The notes beneath the pieces were generated by a model that was given only the letters and a program-made list of their open reading frames with translations, did not search any database and was not told the DNA's origin. This document shows, piece after piece, positions 10,825 to 33,966 of a stretch of DNA of 64,000 bases (position 1 is the stretch's first letter; each line of letters opens with the position of its first letter). The DNA comes from Tenrec ecaudatus (Eukaryota; Chordata; Mammalia; Afrosoricida; Tenrecidae): the NCBI RefSeq assembly GCF_050624435.1, contig NC_134535.1:126467731-126531730 (forward strand). The letters are read 5' to 3'. The position numbers were made by a program, and so were the translations under genes.

Positions 10825-10832
10825 ATGCAAAT
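10825..10832 (-). promoter_or_regulatory. RNU7-1: Octamer (distal sequence element) of U7
   Basis: A perfect octamer, ATTTGCAT on the minus strand, lies about 186 bases upstream of U7. A CCAAT-type ATTGG follows at about 10846-10850. Oct-1 binding here would stimulate SNAPc at the PSE, the standard snRNA enhancer layout. Confidence 0.85.
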
Positions 10833-11129
10833 GAGCGCTATGCTCATTGGCTGAAAAGCAGCAAGCCACACCTCCTTCAGGTCTTAAGAAGGAAGATTGT
10901 GATTTGCAGGCCGACAAGCTGGAGCAAGCGCAGCTCTGGGCGTCTCCTAAAATGGCCTCGTAGCACCCAGCGAGGCCTTTGAAATTGCCACCCCCATCCC
11001 TCCGACCGAAGGGCACTGACCCACCTGAAACTGCCTACCCCACGTCGTGCCCCGCGGCAAGCAGCCAGAACTCCGGAACCTTGTCCCAGTGGCGAGGCAG
11101 ACACACCTCCCAGGGCTCAGGTGGGCCCT

Positions 11130-11245
11130 TCAAAGCCAAACCCCACTGCCGCCGAGTGGATTCTGGCCCACAGCGACCCACCTGTGGCTGCCCAAGACCA
11201 ACTCTACAGTATAGAGCCCTCCTCTTCCCAGCTGGCGGATCCCAC
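11130..11245 (-). mobile_element. AfroSINE tail fragment, reverse orientation
   Basis: The plus strand reads ccaaaccccactgccgccga followed by gtggattctggcccacagcg, the reverse complement of the AfroSINE 3' tail (gtcgattccgactcatagcg in consensus). It lies just downstream of ATN1. Confidence 0.6.
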
Positions 11246-11429
11246 TGTCCCACAGGGAACCCACTCCGGTGGCTCCGACTCCGCCCAGTTCCCACCCAAC
11301 CCTACCCCCCCCCCACTAGCCCATTGACAGGTTTCCAGGTCTCTCTCTGGGCACTGCGGCACCAAAGCCCACCCCCACCTCCACCCCCAGAGCCCGCAAA
11401 GAAAGAGTCGCAGCCATCTTCCTGGGGAG

Positions 11430-11913
11430 TCGTGAGGATGTTTTTGCTTGTTTGGTTTTGGTTGGGATGTATTTTAAAGAGCATCATATAGATATTTATA
11501 TATATAAATTATTAATGTGGGAGAGGGGGCCGGGCATACATCGCAGGGGGCGCGCACACAAGGATTTGGGGGCGGTGGGGCGGGGGCGGCACACGATGCT
11601 ACGCAAAACAGCCACATCTAACAGATGAAATAACCACACCAACGGGTGGGGGAGGGGTCGGTGGCCACCAAGGGCTGGGCTTGGGGAGGAAGAAAGCGGA
11701 GGGGCAAGGAGGAAAAGGGACCGGGTCCAAGACACTGTGCGCTTCTGCCCCACCCTCGTCACCTCCCCACACCAGCCTTGGCTTTCTGTCTGTGTCTGCC
11801 TCCTCCCCACTGGCCAGCTGTCAAGACCCTGCAACTGAGCAGCGTCCTCTCTGGACTCCTTGTGGTGTGCGGGAGGGGTGCCTCCCAGGTCCAGGTGCTC
11901 TTGGTGGCAGGAC
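11430..11913 (-). other. ATN1: ATN1 3' untranslated region
   Basis: Minus-strand sequence past the ATN1 stop. The distal part (11470-11515) carries the AT-rich stretch attaatAATTTATATATATA followed by aatatctatatgatgctc, which I recall from the human ATN1 3' end. No clean AATAAA is seen; the end is probably near 11430-11470. Confidence 0.55.
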
Positions 11914-17836
<5,923 letters not shown>

Positions 17837-18261
17837 TCTTCAGGCTGTGGAGACCCCATTCTCCTCTGCCTGGGCAGCTGAATACAGAAACGTCTCTGCT
17901 TCACCTCAAGTTCCCCACAGCTGTGGCTTGGGAAGTAGGAAGCAGCCTTGCCAAGTTTCCAGTGTAGGCCCCTGGATCTTGCCGGATCTCCCTCCAGTGA
18001 GTGAGGCTCTAGAAGGAGACCATCAGGGTCACTAAATTGGCTAGCTGGGTCTGAAGGCAATACTATTGTGCTTCCCAAAGGACTGGCTGCCTTGCCCGGG
18101 GACTACCTCAGTTTATCTACAAGTGAACAAGAAATCCAACCAGCCCACCTCCAGCGAGTCAATCCAAACTCCTAAGAGCCCTTTCATAGGGTTTCTGAGA
18201 GCTAGGGTAAATCTTTGAGGGAGTAGACAGCCTTATCTTTCTCCTGGGGGGGGGAGGGGAG

Positions 18262-18330
18262 GGGTTGGAATGATAATCCTGAAGTTAGCAGTCCTGCACT
18301 TAACCCTATGGTACCACCAGGGCTCCTTAA
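18262..18330 (-). mobile_element. AfroSINE head fragment, reverse orientation
   Basis: The plus strand ends with aaccctatggtaccaccagg followed by gctcctt, the reverse complement of the AfroSINE head. The tail half is not recognisable. Confidence 0.6.
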
Positions 18331-20701
18331 GGAGAGAGAAGCTACTCTTTTCTCTGGGGAAGGCAGGAAACTCAGGAAGTACTATGAGCTCCGATCCAAA
18401 GGATCATGCTGTTCTACCCTTGATGATCCCTCAGGAAGATGTGTATGCACGCAAACCCCACAGAGCTTTCTTTACACCGGAAGTAGAAAGCAGTGAAGCT
18501 GGAGTACTAGTTTACTGAGTACACAAAACTTCATTTAACTTAACTAACCCGGAGAAATTGGTATTCTCATTATTCCCCCTGTCTAGAGGAGGAAACTGAG
18601 GCTTAAGGAATGAGTCTCGCCCAGCTTCCCATGGTGACAGAGGTCACATTTCTGACCTCACAGCCCATGTTCACTCTTTTAGTTTGCTGTATTTGTCTTC
18701 AGAAGCTAGGAGGGAGAAGTCTCAGAAGGCCTAGAGCAGTTCCCGAGATCGGAAATTTTTCTTCCACATCAGACGGGAGGGACCCTGAAATGCTCCACGG
18801 GACAGGACAAAGGAAGCCCAGGCCTATTCATCCTCAAACCAGACAGAGCTATCTCCAAATTACAGAGTGAGTGAGTGAGTGTCCAACTCTTCATTTGCGC
18901 GTGTTTGTAATCTTTTGGAAGCAATTTCTTGCTGATTTCTCCTTTGAACATCCTCCACAAATGCCATGTATCTACAGGTGTTCTTTCGTGTTATTGACCT
19001 TTGAACCCACTACAGTAGGAAGTCTTGAGTTAAGTGCTGCCTACCTCAACGGGAGCCAAGGAGGCTTCTGCATCTACTCTGAGGTAGGAGGGCTGGCTAG
19101 GTAAATGGCATCTCTCCTTTGTACAGCATCTTTTCCCAAGGGAGACTGAAAAGATTGCTTATTCAGGTCCACTTCTGAAGTCAACAGGCACGGGGTGAAC
19201 ATAACCTTCCCAGAAACTTTACAACAATTTACTTGGAATCACAGAATAGCTGGTCTAACGCCCTAGGTCTTCTGAATTTTCAAATGATACTCTACCTACC
19301 TAGTGGAACTTTATTATTTTTCCTGTCTCGGTCAACTATAACCACTGCCACATGTCTGAGTAGTTATGTACACTACTTTGAAAATACTGTCAACACCCAA
19401 AATGCAAAGGACAGGCCCCCATCTAACACAAGGGGGGAAAAACGAAGCAAAAGCCCAACAAAGATGACTGTGAGTGGCCATAATCTTTGTCAGCCGCTTG
19501 AGCTGGGTGCCCATCTTTCCTCCAATCACAACCGGTTCACCGACCCAGTCGGGATCAGAAAGTCACGAGAAACACAGGAAGGTACCTGAAGAACAGGGCA
19601 ATCCCTGCCACTCAGCTTTTCTGAAACAGTTGGAGTCTGATAAAATTAGCGAAAGTGACCGAGAAGGAGAGAAGCAAGCAGTCACAGAAAGGTAGGTAGA
19701 TGGGGAGAGAGAACTCAGGCTCCGGTTGGATCGCGTGATGTTTCTGAAGCTGGAACTTGTTTCTGGAACCAACGAGTCGGACTATACTCCTCGCCAGGGC
19801 AGCCAGTCACTTTAACTAACATTTATAGAGCACTAGGTGCCTCGCAACACACTAACCACATTCGCCTCCAAAGGGAAAATGGTCGCCTGGACTGGGAAAC
19901 TGCAAAAGGGTTGTGAGAAACAGAACAAGGAAAATTAAGTTTGCGTCTACCCAGAAAAAGGCCTGCTGATCCACTTGGGGGAAAAAAAACACTACTGGTT
20001 TGTGTTGTGTTTTGTTTTGGTTTAATTGGAAAGGCTATGAAAAGAAATACAATCAAGTGACAAGGCTTGCTGGGTGCATTTCAGGATCACTGACCCAGCC
20101 CTCCTCATTCCAGACCTGCCTGACAAGCAAACCAGTCCAAAGTATCTCCTAGATAACAGTGCAGCCCAGACCAGCAGATAAAGCCGGAGATCACCTAGTG
20201 TACAAGCCTCTCTGTGCAGAAGCTGAAAACGACTTGGCCAAGGTCACAGAGACAGGAGACCAGACTAGGTTCCCATTCCAGGGTATTTCCATTATACCAG
20301 GCTGGGCCCTGGCCTTCTCCCCGGGGCCACCCTCACCTGGGAGAGCCCAGGCATTCCTACAAGGTCAGAAATAGAAGGCAGGTTAGCTGAGGAAAGGGTC
20401 ACTGTGAAGATAGTTTGGGAAAGAGGGAAAAGGGATATTAGGGAAAATCAAGGAAGAATTCAAATTTGAGAAAAAGAGTTTCAGTACAGAAATGAAGAGA
20501 AAAAACAAACAGCAAAGGTCCTTGATAGTAAGGGAGGTAGAGGTCAGAAAGAACCGCAGAAAGGGAACATTTCCATCTTCCCACCATGCTGGGGGAGGGA
20601 GCTGGCCCTCAAAGTAATCGTGTACCATCTCCAACAGACTGCTGGATGGAAGGGGGTGCCCTCTGGGGACCTCTCACCCACGCAGCACCGCAAACCCAGA
20701 A

Positions 20702-20886
20702 CAGCGGTCCTCAACCTGTGAGCCTGGGCCCTTTTGGGGGGTCGAACGACCCTTTCACAGGGGTCGCCGGGTTCTTAACAGTAGCAAAATGACAGCAATG
20801 CAACTAATTGTACGGTGGGGGGGTCACCACCACGTGAGGAACTGTACCTGGAGAGGGTCGCGGCAGTAGAAGGTTGGGAACCCCTG
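20702..20886 (+). mobile_element. SPIN-type hAT transposon, non-autonomous, near full length
   Basis: A 185-bp element begins cagcggtcctcaacctgtg and ends ggttgggaacccctg, imperfect inverted repeats. Inside are tcgaacgaccctttcacagg, cagtagcaaaatgacag and a cacgtgaggaactgta block, in the order of the SPIN (Space Invaders) MITE consensus. The right flank ttctagag fits the hAT target preference nTCTAGAn; the left flank acccagaa is only half identical, so the duplication has decayed or the edges are off. No transposase is present. SPIN spread by horizontal transfer into a few tetrapod lineages, including tenrec. Confidence 0.8.
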
Positions 20887-20949
20887 TTCTAGAGCACGGC
20901 CAAGTGCTAGGAAGCGGGAGCCCTGCTGCCCCCCAAGGGCACAGCCGCG

Positions 20950-22100
20950 CCCCGGGGCCCAGGAAAGCTCCCGAACCCCTACCTATTGGACACCCCGCTG
21001 GACCACTGCTATGGCAACAAAATGGCACCCCGCCCCCAGGGAGCGCCCCAGGGGTGCAGCTGGCACAAAGGCGATCTCGCGGCTCCAGGTAGGAAGGAGG
21101 GCCCTCCCGAGCGCCCGGGCCGCGCTCCGGCTCCCTCGCAGTGGAGGAGGCCCCCGCCCCGCCCCCGCCCCGGGGACGGGGAAAAGGTCTGAGGCGGCCG
21201 GCGGCCAGGGAGCCACAAAGACGTCACCCCTCCAAGCCCCGCGCCGCCCCTCAGCCGCAAGCCCCCGCGGCGCCACCACACCCCTTCCCCCCGAGCCCCA
21301 CGCACCCGGGCCCGGGCCCGGCTCCCGGCCTCTGAGGCGTTTCCTAGCCGCCAGGCCCGGCCCGGCCCGGCCATCGTCCTCCCGCCCCGCGCCCCGCGCC
21401 CCCGGCCCGGCACGGCCCGGCCCGCGGCGGGGGCCAGCCCGCTTACCTGGCTGGAGCCCGGGCCCGCGGCGGGGCTCGGGCGCTTCCGGGGGGCGGCGGC
21501 GGCCGCTCCCCGCCCCCCTTCCTCGGCCCGGCTTCAGTCGCCGCCGCGACGGCGACGGCGGCGGCCTCGGCCCCCCCGAAGGGCGGCCCCCATCTCCTTC
21601 CCCTCAGCCCGCGGCCCCGCCGCCCCCGGAGCCGCTCCCTCCGCTCGCTCCGCTCGCCCGCCCGCCCCCTCCCCGCCGCCCGGAATGCCGCGGCCGCGCC
21701 GCTCGCCCCCGCGCCCGCCGGCCCCCGCGCAGCCCGCCCCGCCCGCGCGCCGCCTTCCGCCCCGCCTCGCCCCCCCAGGCCGGCAGCGCCCCCGAAAAGG
21801 TCCCGGCCGAGGCCGCGGGGCTGCGGGCGGCTGGGCGGCGCGTCCGGCGAGTCGCCCAGGAAAGCGGCGGCGGCGGCGGGAGGGAGGGGGGAGGGGGGAG
21901 GGGGCGGGGGAGGGGCGCGCGGCGCGCAGGGGAGGGGAGGGGAGGGGAGGCGCCGTGCGAGTTGGCGGGGACTGGCTCGGGGAGGGGCTCGCTGTAGCGG
22001 AATGCGGGGGCCCGCGGGCCCGACGCGGGGGGCGCTGGCCGGAGGGGCCGTGCGTGGCCAGGGCGGACCGCGGGGAGGTGGGAGAAGTTTGGGGCGAAGT
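20950..22100 (-). promoter_or_regulatory. ATN1: CpG-island promoter and non-coding exon 1 of ATN1
   Basis: Extremely CpG-dense sequence with many GGGCGG/CCGCCC Sp1-type sites and no TATA. A strong minus-strand donor, CCAGCCAG/GTAAGCG, ends a presumed non-coding exon at 21447. A second donor-like site (CCAATAG/GTAGGGG) near 20988 could serve an alternative leader. Transcription probably starts between 21500 and 21900. Long open frames on both strands here are a by-product of GC content. Confidence 0.7.
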
Positions 22101-25100
22101 GGGTGGAGCTTGGGGGTGACGGTGTAGAGATTGGGGCAAGCGAGTTCGGCTGACAGAGATTGGGAAAATGGCGCTCCGGGGGTGGGGGACAATGGGGTGC
22201 GTGGAAGCGGAGAGATGCCAGGAGCTTGGCATGCCCACGTCGGCCCGAGGGGGCGCGGGAAGCGTGTGGGGGCTATCATCCATCGCTATCATCGCCAAAG
22301 AGAAACGGGGTGAAAGTTTGGGATCATGGGAAGGATGGGTTCTCGCAGATAGTTTAGGAGTGATTGGTGTTGAGGAAGGCGAGAGAAGAATATGAGGTAA
22401 TAAATCCAAAGGCAAAGGTCCCGAGGAAATGTCAGTGTGAAGAGGGGATCTTAAGAAGAGAGAGAGGCAGGGCCAGACACTTATTCCCAGAGAGCCAAGA
22501 TGTGCGTAGGACAAGAGGACAGAGAGATCGCTGAAGTGGGGGTGCGGAGAATGGAGGGTTGCAGGACGGGGCACATAGAATTGTAAGGCAAGGCGTGGGG
22601 CGCTCACAGAAGATTGGCAAAACGAGGCCCTTGGTATCAATAAGAAGGAGGGTCATTGATAGGGGAAATGACAAGAAGTGCTGAGGGTAGAGGACATGTC
22701 CTCTGTGGGTCAGGGATATCGATATAGGAAGCTTTGGGGACCAGCCTCGGACCCTTCTGCCTGGTGGCTTCTCCATGTTCACTCTCAAATCCCTTTAAAG
22801 TCACCACCTATTAGAGTGCCTTGGGCCACAAGGAAAGAATTGAGATGAGGCTCGATGTGGAGCCGAATCCGTGGGCAACTGGTCCCCTGACCCCAGCCAT
22901 TCCAAGGTGGAGACAGTCACCACAGACAGCACGCTCTGCACCACTACCCTCCTCCCACCTCTTCTGCTCCCCGCGGTCCCTGAGGCTGCCGGGCAGCCAG
23001 CCACTTCCATCTCCAGCCTGGAAGCCAGCACCCCACCAGGACACATCAGCCGCTGCCCCAGGGCTCCCTCCCTGGGCCCACACCAAGCAGCTCTTTTTTC
23101 CAGGACAAAGGACACCAAGACACTGGGTGATTTTTGGCAGCTGAGATTGGGAAGGCCAGAGGAAGGGAGGGAGGCAGGCTGGGAAACAGGAAGAGCTGGA
23201 GCTGGAGTAAGGATCAGGAGCCCTTACTGCTCCAGATTTGGGGGAGTATTTTGTGGGGTCAGGCCAGCCAGAGGCCGGGGTGGTGCCCTGAACTGGCAGA
23301 ACCCCCCGTCTTCTGGGAGGGGAGGAGGCTGGCTCTGTAGCAGGTCAGTGGCTGCCCTCTCTTATTCCCCCGGGCCAAAGCCCGGCCTGTGTCTGAGCAG
23401 ACCCAGGTGCTCGCCTGTGGGTTCTAAAGAGCTCTGGGGGATGGGGTAGGATGCAGAACCAGAAGGCTCCCTTGGCCTAGCAGTGAATCACCACCCTAAA
23501 GTCCCTCCCTTCCCATTTGGTTAGCACTGGCCCCTCCCTGCCCACCTTCCTTACCCCTCCCCTGCAGCCTTCTCCCGGTGCTCCCCAGACTCCTTTCCTC
23601 CTGTGTTCCAAGACAGCTCCCTCCTCCCCAACCCTGCTCCTCCACACACACACACTCCTGCCTCCTCTCTGGCACAGCGCCATTCTCCCAGTGGGCCTGG
23701 GCCCAGGCCCGCGTCCCACTTCCCTTTGGGCTGAGAGCGTCTCCGTTGTTCTTCAACCACCGAGAGGTGGCAAAGGATGGTGACCCATCTATCTGAGCCC
23801 CAAAGGGAAAACTGCCTTAGGTGTGAAGTGAGAAGAGGGGAGTGGGGGTGGGGAGAGTTAGGGAAATGGAGGCCTACCCCCTTCCAATGCCCCTCTGAGT
23901 GAGAACCAGACTCACAATTCAGCTTCAGGGAGCATTACATACACACCTCACCATCCCTCACCCCAGCCCCCCACACCCCCATAACCCACTGGTCTCTAGG
24001 CAACGGCACAAAGGGAAAGTAGAAAGAGGGGCCAGGGAGGCCCAGGCAGAGTTAGATGTAATCCAATCCAGTACCTGAGGGGGGGAAAGGGGGGTGGCGA
24101 GCTTGGGATATGGCTGTCTGAGAAGGCAGCAGAGCAAGGAGGGAGGAGAGAAAGGGCATTGGTTAGGGAATGTAATTCAAACCAGAACCAGAGTCATCCT
24201 GGTGACGTCTGGGAGTTAGGGTGACCCCCCCAAGAGAGACAGGAGACACACGGCAGGAAGATAATAAGATGCCCACACTGACATCAAGAGGCGGAAATGG
24301 CCCAAGTGTCAGGGTTCCAGGAGGAGAGGGCCCAGAGAAATGGGCCCTGCCCAAACCAAAGGAATCCTCCGCAGCGGGGGCCCAAGACCAGAAATGCCAT
24401 GAGCACAGTGCAGGCCTAACCTACAAAGGGTGCAGAACCACCTTCCAGTGCCTCCTGCCACACCTCCAGTAGTCAGACATGACGTCCTGCAGAACCTCAG
24501 CTCCCTCTAGTGGTCACAGCTCCCCAAAGGGCAGCCCTAACTGCTGGGGAGCTGCCCCCCTCCCCGCCCCATTCCCCTTCTTGGTAATCCCTCAGGTGGG
24601 CATCCACCGTCGCTGAAGAGAGACAGGGTCCTCTAGCCATATGCTGGCACCCTGTGCACAGCCTGACCCAGAGGAAGAATCTTCAGGCCTCCCTCAGACC
24701 TTCCTCTCATGTACCTGATAACACTACCCTCCCCAGTTCCCCCATCTTAAGGGGGTGATGACCAAACAGCCTAGCTCTGTCCCAGAACTAGCCAGGATTT
24801 ACAGGATGGGGCTGAGTGAGGGAACTGGCCCAGGAGGTCCCCGCCTGCGATGGTATCAGGACTCCACCCGGGCTATCCCACTTGTTAGGTCAATCCCGAC
24901 TCGCCCCCCTGGTGCGGGGGCGAATGCACTCCGTTAGGTTAGGTTTTCAGTGGCTGCTTTTCCCTTCAACTAAGGCACCTCTGGGTGGACTCAGCCCCTC
25001 TAACTTTCTGGTTAGCAAATTCACTGCTAACTATTTGTACCACCCAGGGATCCAGACCCCAGGTTCAGAACACCAAATACCCGCTGGTCCGGGGGCTGGC

Positions 25101-25225
25101 AGGGGTAGCTGGGTCCCACGTGGCCCTCCCTAGCCCGGCTGTCCAGTTCTACCATTCCCGGCTGCTCTGCCTTCTCTCCCCCTGTCCTCAGAGACTAGAG
25201 CACGACTCTTCAGACACAACCATGC
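22101..25225. other. Intergenic interval between ATN1 and ENO2
   Basis: About 3.1 kb upstream of ATN1 and past the ENO2 3' end. I see no conserved coding segment, no RNA gene and only minor repeats: a short CA run near 23645 and an AfroSINE at 24880-25055. Open frames up to about 190 residues lack recognisable domains. Confidence 0.6.
24880..25055 (-). mobile_element. AfroSINE, reverse orientation
   Basis: The plus strand reads cacctctgggtggactcagc, then ggttagcaaattcactgcta and ttgtaccacccaggga. These are the reverse complements of the AfroSINE B-box and head. It is strongly diverged. Confidence 0.6.
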
Positions 25226-25239
25226 ACTGTGATTCAGAC

Positions 25240-25245
25240 TTTAAT
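25240..25245 (-). terminator. ENO2: ATTAAA poly(A) signal of ENO2
   Basis: On the minus strand caccATTAAAgtctgaatca ends the ENO2 3' UTR, which is about 860 bases long (26100 down to about 25225). ATTAAA is the commonest variant signal. No AATAAA was seen between it and the stop. Confidence 0.75.
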
Positions 25246-25579
25246 GGTGTTCTCAATGCCACAGGTGGTGCCAACTGGGACGTGGCACAGGGGGGTGAGG
25301 CATTGCTCTGGTGCAGCTGGAGGGAAAACGGGGACCCTAGGGCTGGGGAGAGGTTGACGGGAGGGGAGTCCCCCAGGCACACAGCCCCACCCCTGGGCCA
25401 ACCCAGGCTTCTTTTAAGGATGAGCTCACACAAAGGAAGTTCTAGCAAGGCCCTTTTCTGCTACCCTTCCCACTCCAGCAAGACTGCCCACCCCAGGTCA
25501 GCCTGGGGTGACACAGACACACAGTCCTTTCAGACCAGGCCAAGCGTTCGGTCTTAGCGGTATGAGGAGATAATGAATG

Positions 25580-25640
25580 GACATACATACATCATACATA
25601 CATACATCATACATACATGCGTACGTACATACCAGGCGTG
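25580..25640. repeat. (CATA)n-type microsatellite in ENO2 3' UTR
   Basis: Interrupted runs of catacatacatacat with tcatacata interruptions. It lies within the ENO2 3' UTR on the minus strand, so it would be transcribed as a TATG-type repeat. Confidence 0.85.
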
Positions 25641-26100
25641 GTCACACACCCAGCACTTAACATCCACCCCAGTCCTGTCCTCATGTGCAACACGGGAAGC
25701 TCCTGGAGCCAGCGCAAAGCACAAGTTCACACACGGTGCCACTCGCGTACCCTGGGCACACTGACCCTGACGCTCCCGGCACAGACCCTGATTGTTCGTC
25801 CACAAACTCCCCTTGTAGTCCTCATCCCACATCCAGGTTTCTTTCGAGGAGAGAGAAGAAAGGAAGGCAAAGTGGAGAATGTGGAAAACCAAAGGGGGCG
25901 GGGGGGCGCAGAAAGGAGAGCGCAAAGACAGCATAGTGTCGGGCAAGCCAAAGAGCAGGCGGGCAGCTAGGGTCACCAGGGGCGTTCCGGGCTCCCTGGG
26001 GCTCAGGTATCTCAGCGGGTGAAATATCACAGATCAAGACAGGAAGAGAGGGGTTCACAGGATGGAAGAGAAGCTCCGCGTCTCCAGGCAAGAAGGGGGA

Positions 26101-31862
<5,762 letters not shown>

Positions 31863-32499
31863 TCATTGCCAGGGTGAAAGGATGCGATGGGAACACCCTG
31901 TAGGGAGCAGGAGCAGAGGGTCCCTCATCCGCCTCCTCAGCAACTTGGGCAGCTAGCTCCTGTGGACGCTGCTGGGGTTCCCCCAGGTCTTCTCAGAGCT
32001 AAGCTGGCATTTCTCCTTGGAGCCAGAAAGAGCAGGGGGCTTCCGGCCGGCCCGCAGGACCAAGGTCCTCCATCCCACCCCACACTTCACAGCATCCTGC
32101 AGCCCAGCCGACAGTCCAGGATCCCTAACCCACAAAGGTGTGTCCCTTCTCTTCCCAAGAGGTGGTACCGAGAGGAGTCTGGGGAGACCAGGAGACTGGC
32201 CTGGGCTGGGGGTTGTGGGGGCCAGGGAGAAGGGCTCCTGTCCTCTCTCACTCCTTCTCAGACAACCGCCCCCCCCCCCGCCCCTCCCGTGGGAAGCTGG
32301 GAGGAGGAAATGGAAAAGCCAGGAGAAGGGCCGACTTAGGGGGAGGGAGGGGACGTCTAGAAGTCTGAGGTGCAGAGGATGGGTGAGGGAAGCCATTCCA
32401 CCAAATCCGAAGCCAAGGGGGGCTCGCCCCGATACACACACAGCCCCCACACACCGAACTTAAGCCAGGGGCCCAGAGCGCGGGCAGAAGGGCAGGCAA

Positions 32500-32960
32500 G
32501 GGTGGAGAGGCGGCTAGAGGGGAACAGGTGCGGGGAGGGCTGGCTCCTAAATGGGGAGGGGGCTCCCGCCCGAAAGCCGGAGGGGTCCGCGAAGGCCGGG
32601 AAGGAGGCGCGGTGACCCAGCAGGTGCGCAGCGCAGAGGCCTCGAGAAGCGCGGGGGTCTCGGGGCGGGGAGGGGCGGGCAGGGGGCCCTGGGCCTGGGC
32701 TTCACCTCGGGGCTGCAGACCGGCCTGCGGCGGCGGAGGCGCGGCGAGGACGGGAGTGGCGACTACGGCGGCGGCTGCAGCTCCCGGGCGGCGGGGGGCG
32801 GAGGGGGGCAGGCGCCGATAGGGCCGGGCGGGCGCATGTGACCCGGAGCCCCCGATGAGTCAGGAGCCGCCGGCTGGCGGGGGCGCACGTAGAAGCACAG
32901 GTGGGGGAGCGGTGGGGGGCGGGGAGGAAGGTTCCAGGAGCTGAAGGAAGCAAGCGGGCC
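32500..32960 (-). promoter_or_regulatory. ENO2: CpG-rich promoter and non-coding exon 1 of ENO2
   Basis: GC- and CpG-rich DNA upstream of the ENO2 ATG exon. A minus-strand donor, GCCCCGAG/GTGAAGCCC, ends a presumed non-coding first exon at 32706; the matching acceptor is at 31681-31683, just before the ATG exon. No TATA box was seen. The exact start is not placed. Confidence 0.6.
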
Positions 32961-33128
32961 GGCAAGGACCCCAGCTAGACCTGACGCCCCGCACCCACGT
33001 GCACTTGCTTAGAGCCCCGCGCCCCCCAGCAATCCTGGAGCCTAGCCTAGACCCACAATGCCAGTCACCCCCTCCGCAGATTCGGCGTGTCACAAACCAG
33101 GTCAGACACAAGAGCGTCAGCACGTCTC

Positions 33129-33134
33129 TTTATT
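33129..33134 (-). terminator. LRRC23: Poly(A) signal of LRRC23
   Basis: AATAAA on the minus strand (cgAATAAAgagacgtgctga). It ends a presumed terminal exon that starts at 33380 after a strong acceptor ccctcttcctccag. The next gene, ENO2, begins only about 0.3 kb further on. Confidence 0.7.
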
Positions 33135-33350
33135 CGAAAACCAACCGAGCCCCCTCCTCTGTTCTTGGCCAAACGTCCAGGGGGTCTGTCCACACATCAG
33201 CCCAGGCCTGGCCCCCACCTAGCCCTCTCCCTGAGCTCCAGCGCCCAGCGCTGGCCACCAGCACCCCAGGGTCGGTCCAGGCTAGGCTGAGACCAAAGCA
33301 GGCATCCGATGTCCTGATGGGCGAGCATGGGGCATGGTGAAGGTGGGGCC

Positions 33351-33380
33351 TTACTGGCAGGCCTGCCAGGTCTTGATCTC
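33351..33380 (-). other. LRRC23: Terminal exon of LRRC23 (mainly 3' UTR), open in frame
   Basis: The minus strand has an acceptor and then codons for EIKTWQACQ and TAA. Exon 7 can be left at a donor GTGAGG after 33952, 15 bases past its own TAG, and that donor is in phase with this exon. So the exon is normally untranslated here, yet it reads as if it once continued the protein. The exon runs on to the poly(A) signal at 33129. Confidence 0.45.
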
Positions 33381-33966
33381 CTGGAGGAAGAGGGCAGAAG
33401 GCTAGCCTGTCTCTGCCCCATCCAGAGGCACAGCTGCCCCATCTCCCAAAGCTCTTCACAGCCTCTCTCTGCCTCACCCTGCCTGCCTTCATCCCTCCCA
33501 CTCACCCACCCCTCCTCCTGTGTCCTGTTATTTTCAGCTGCGGATTGTGATGCAGGATCTTCTGTCTTCTCTCCTACGCACAGACAGCTGAGTTGCTCTC
33601 AGCACCACCAACGGACACCCTGTGGGCCTGGCTGTATCAGTCCCATCTTAACCCACCTTCATTCTATGTCTGGGGAGGCTGCCCACCCTCCCCCCCCCAC
33701 CCACTCCTCAGCTGCTACCCCAGTTCTATCCCCTCATTCTTACAGCCTCCAGTGGTGGTGTCGGATGTATCTCCTAAGCCTACTTTCAGCCCCTCCCCAC
33801 GCTGAGATGCCCCTGACCCCTAGCCTGGTCTCTCCAAGGGCTCTCCTTGTAGGAGCCCCTTCCCTCACGTTCCTCACCCCTCTCTTCCTGCAGCAACGTT
33901 TCTGTGCCTGTCCAGCCCCCCTTCACCTCCGCTTTCTGCTGGGGTCCTCACCACCATCCTCAGGGG

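Larger units (their letters stand above)
17845..21446 (-). other. ATN1: ATN1 intron 1
   Basis: About 3.6 kb between the non-coding first exon and the ATG exon. No coding segment is seen. It holds a SPIN transposon (20702-20886), an AfroSINE end (18262-18330) and MIR-like fragments with the gaggaaactgaggctta core (18590-18660) and the ttggccaaggtcacagagac core (20235-20290). Confidence 0.7.

Noticed and set aside
21011-22640. Open frames up to about 370 codons on both strands in the ATN1 CpG island
   Set aside because: High GC removes stop codons. The peptides are Pro/Ala/Arg-rich low-complexity and overlap on both strands.
22811-23450. Possible gene between ATN1 and ENO2 from frames near 23 kb
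   Set aside because: Frames on both strands are of similar length, with no conserved motif or splice pattern.
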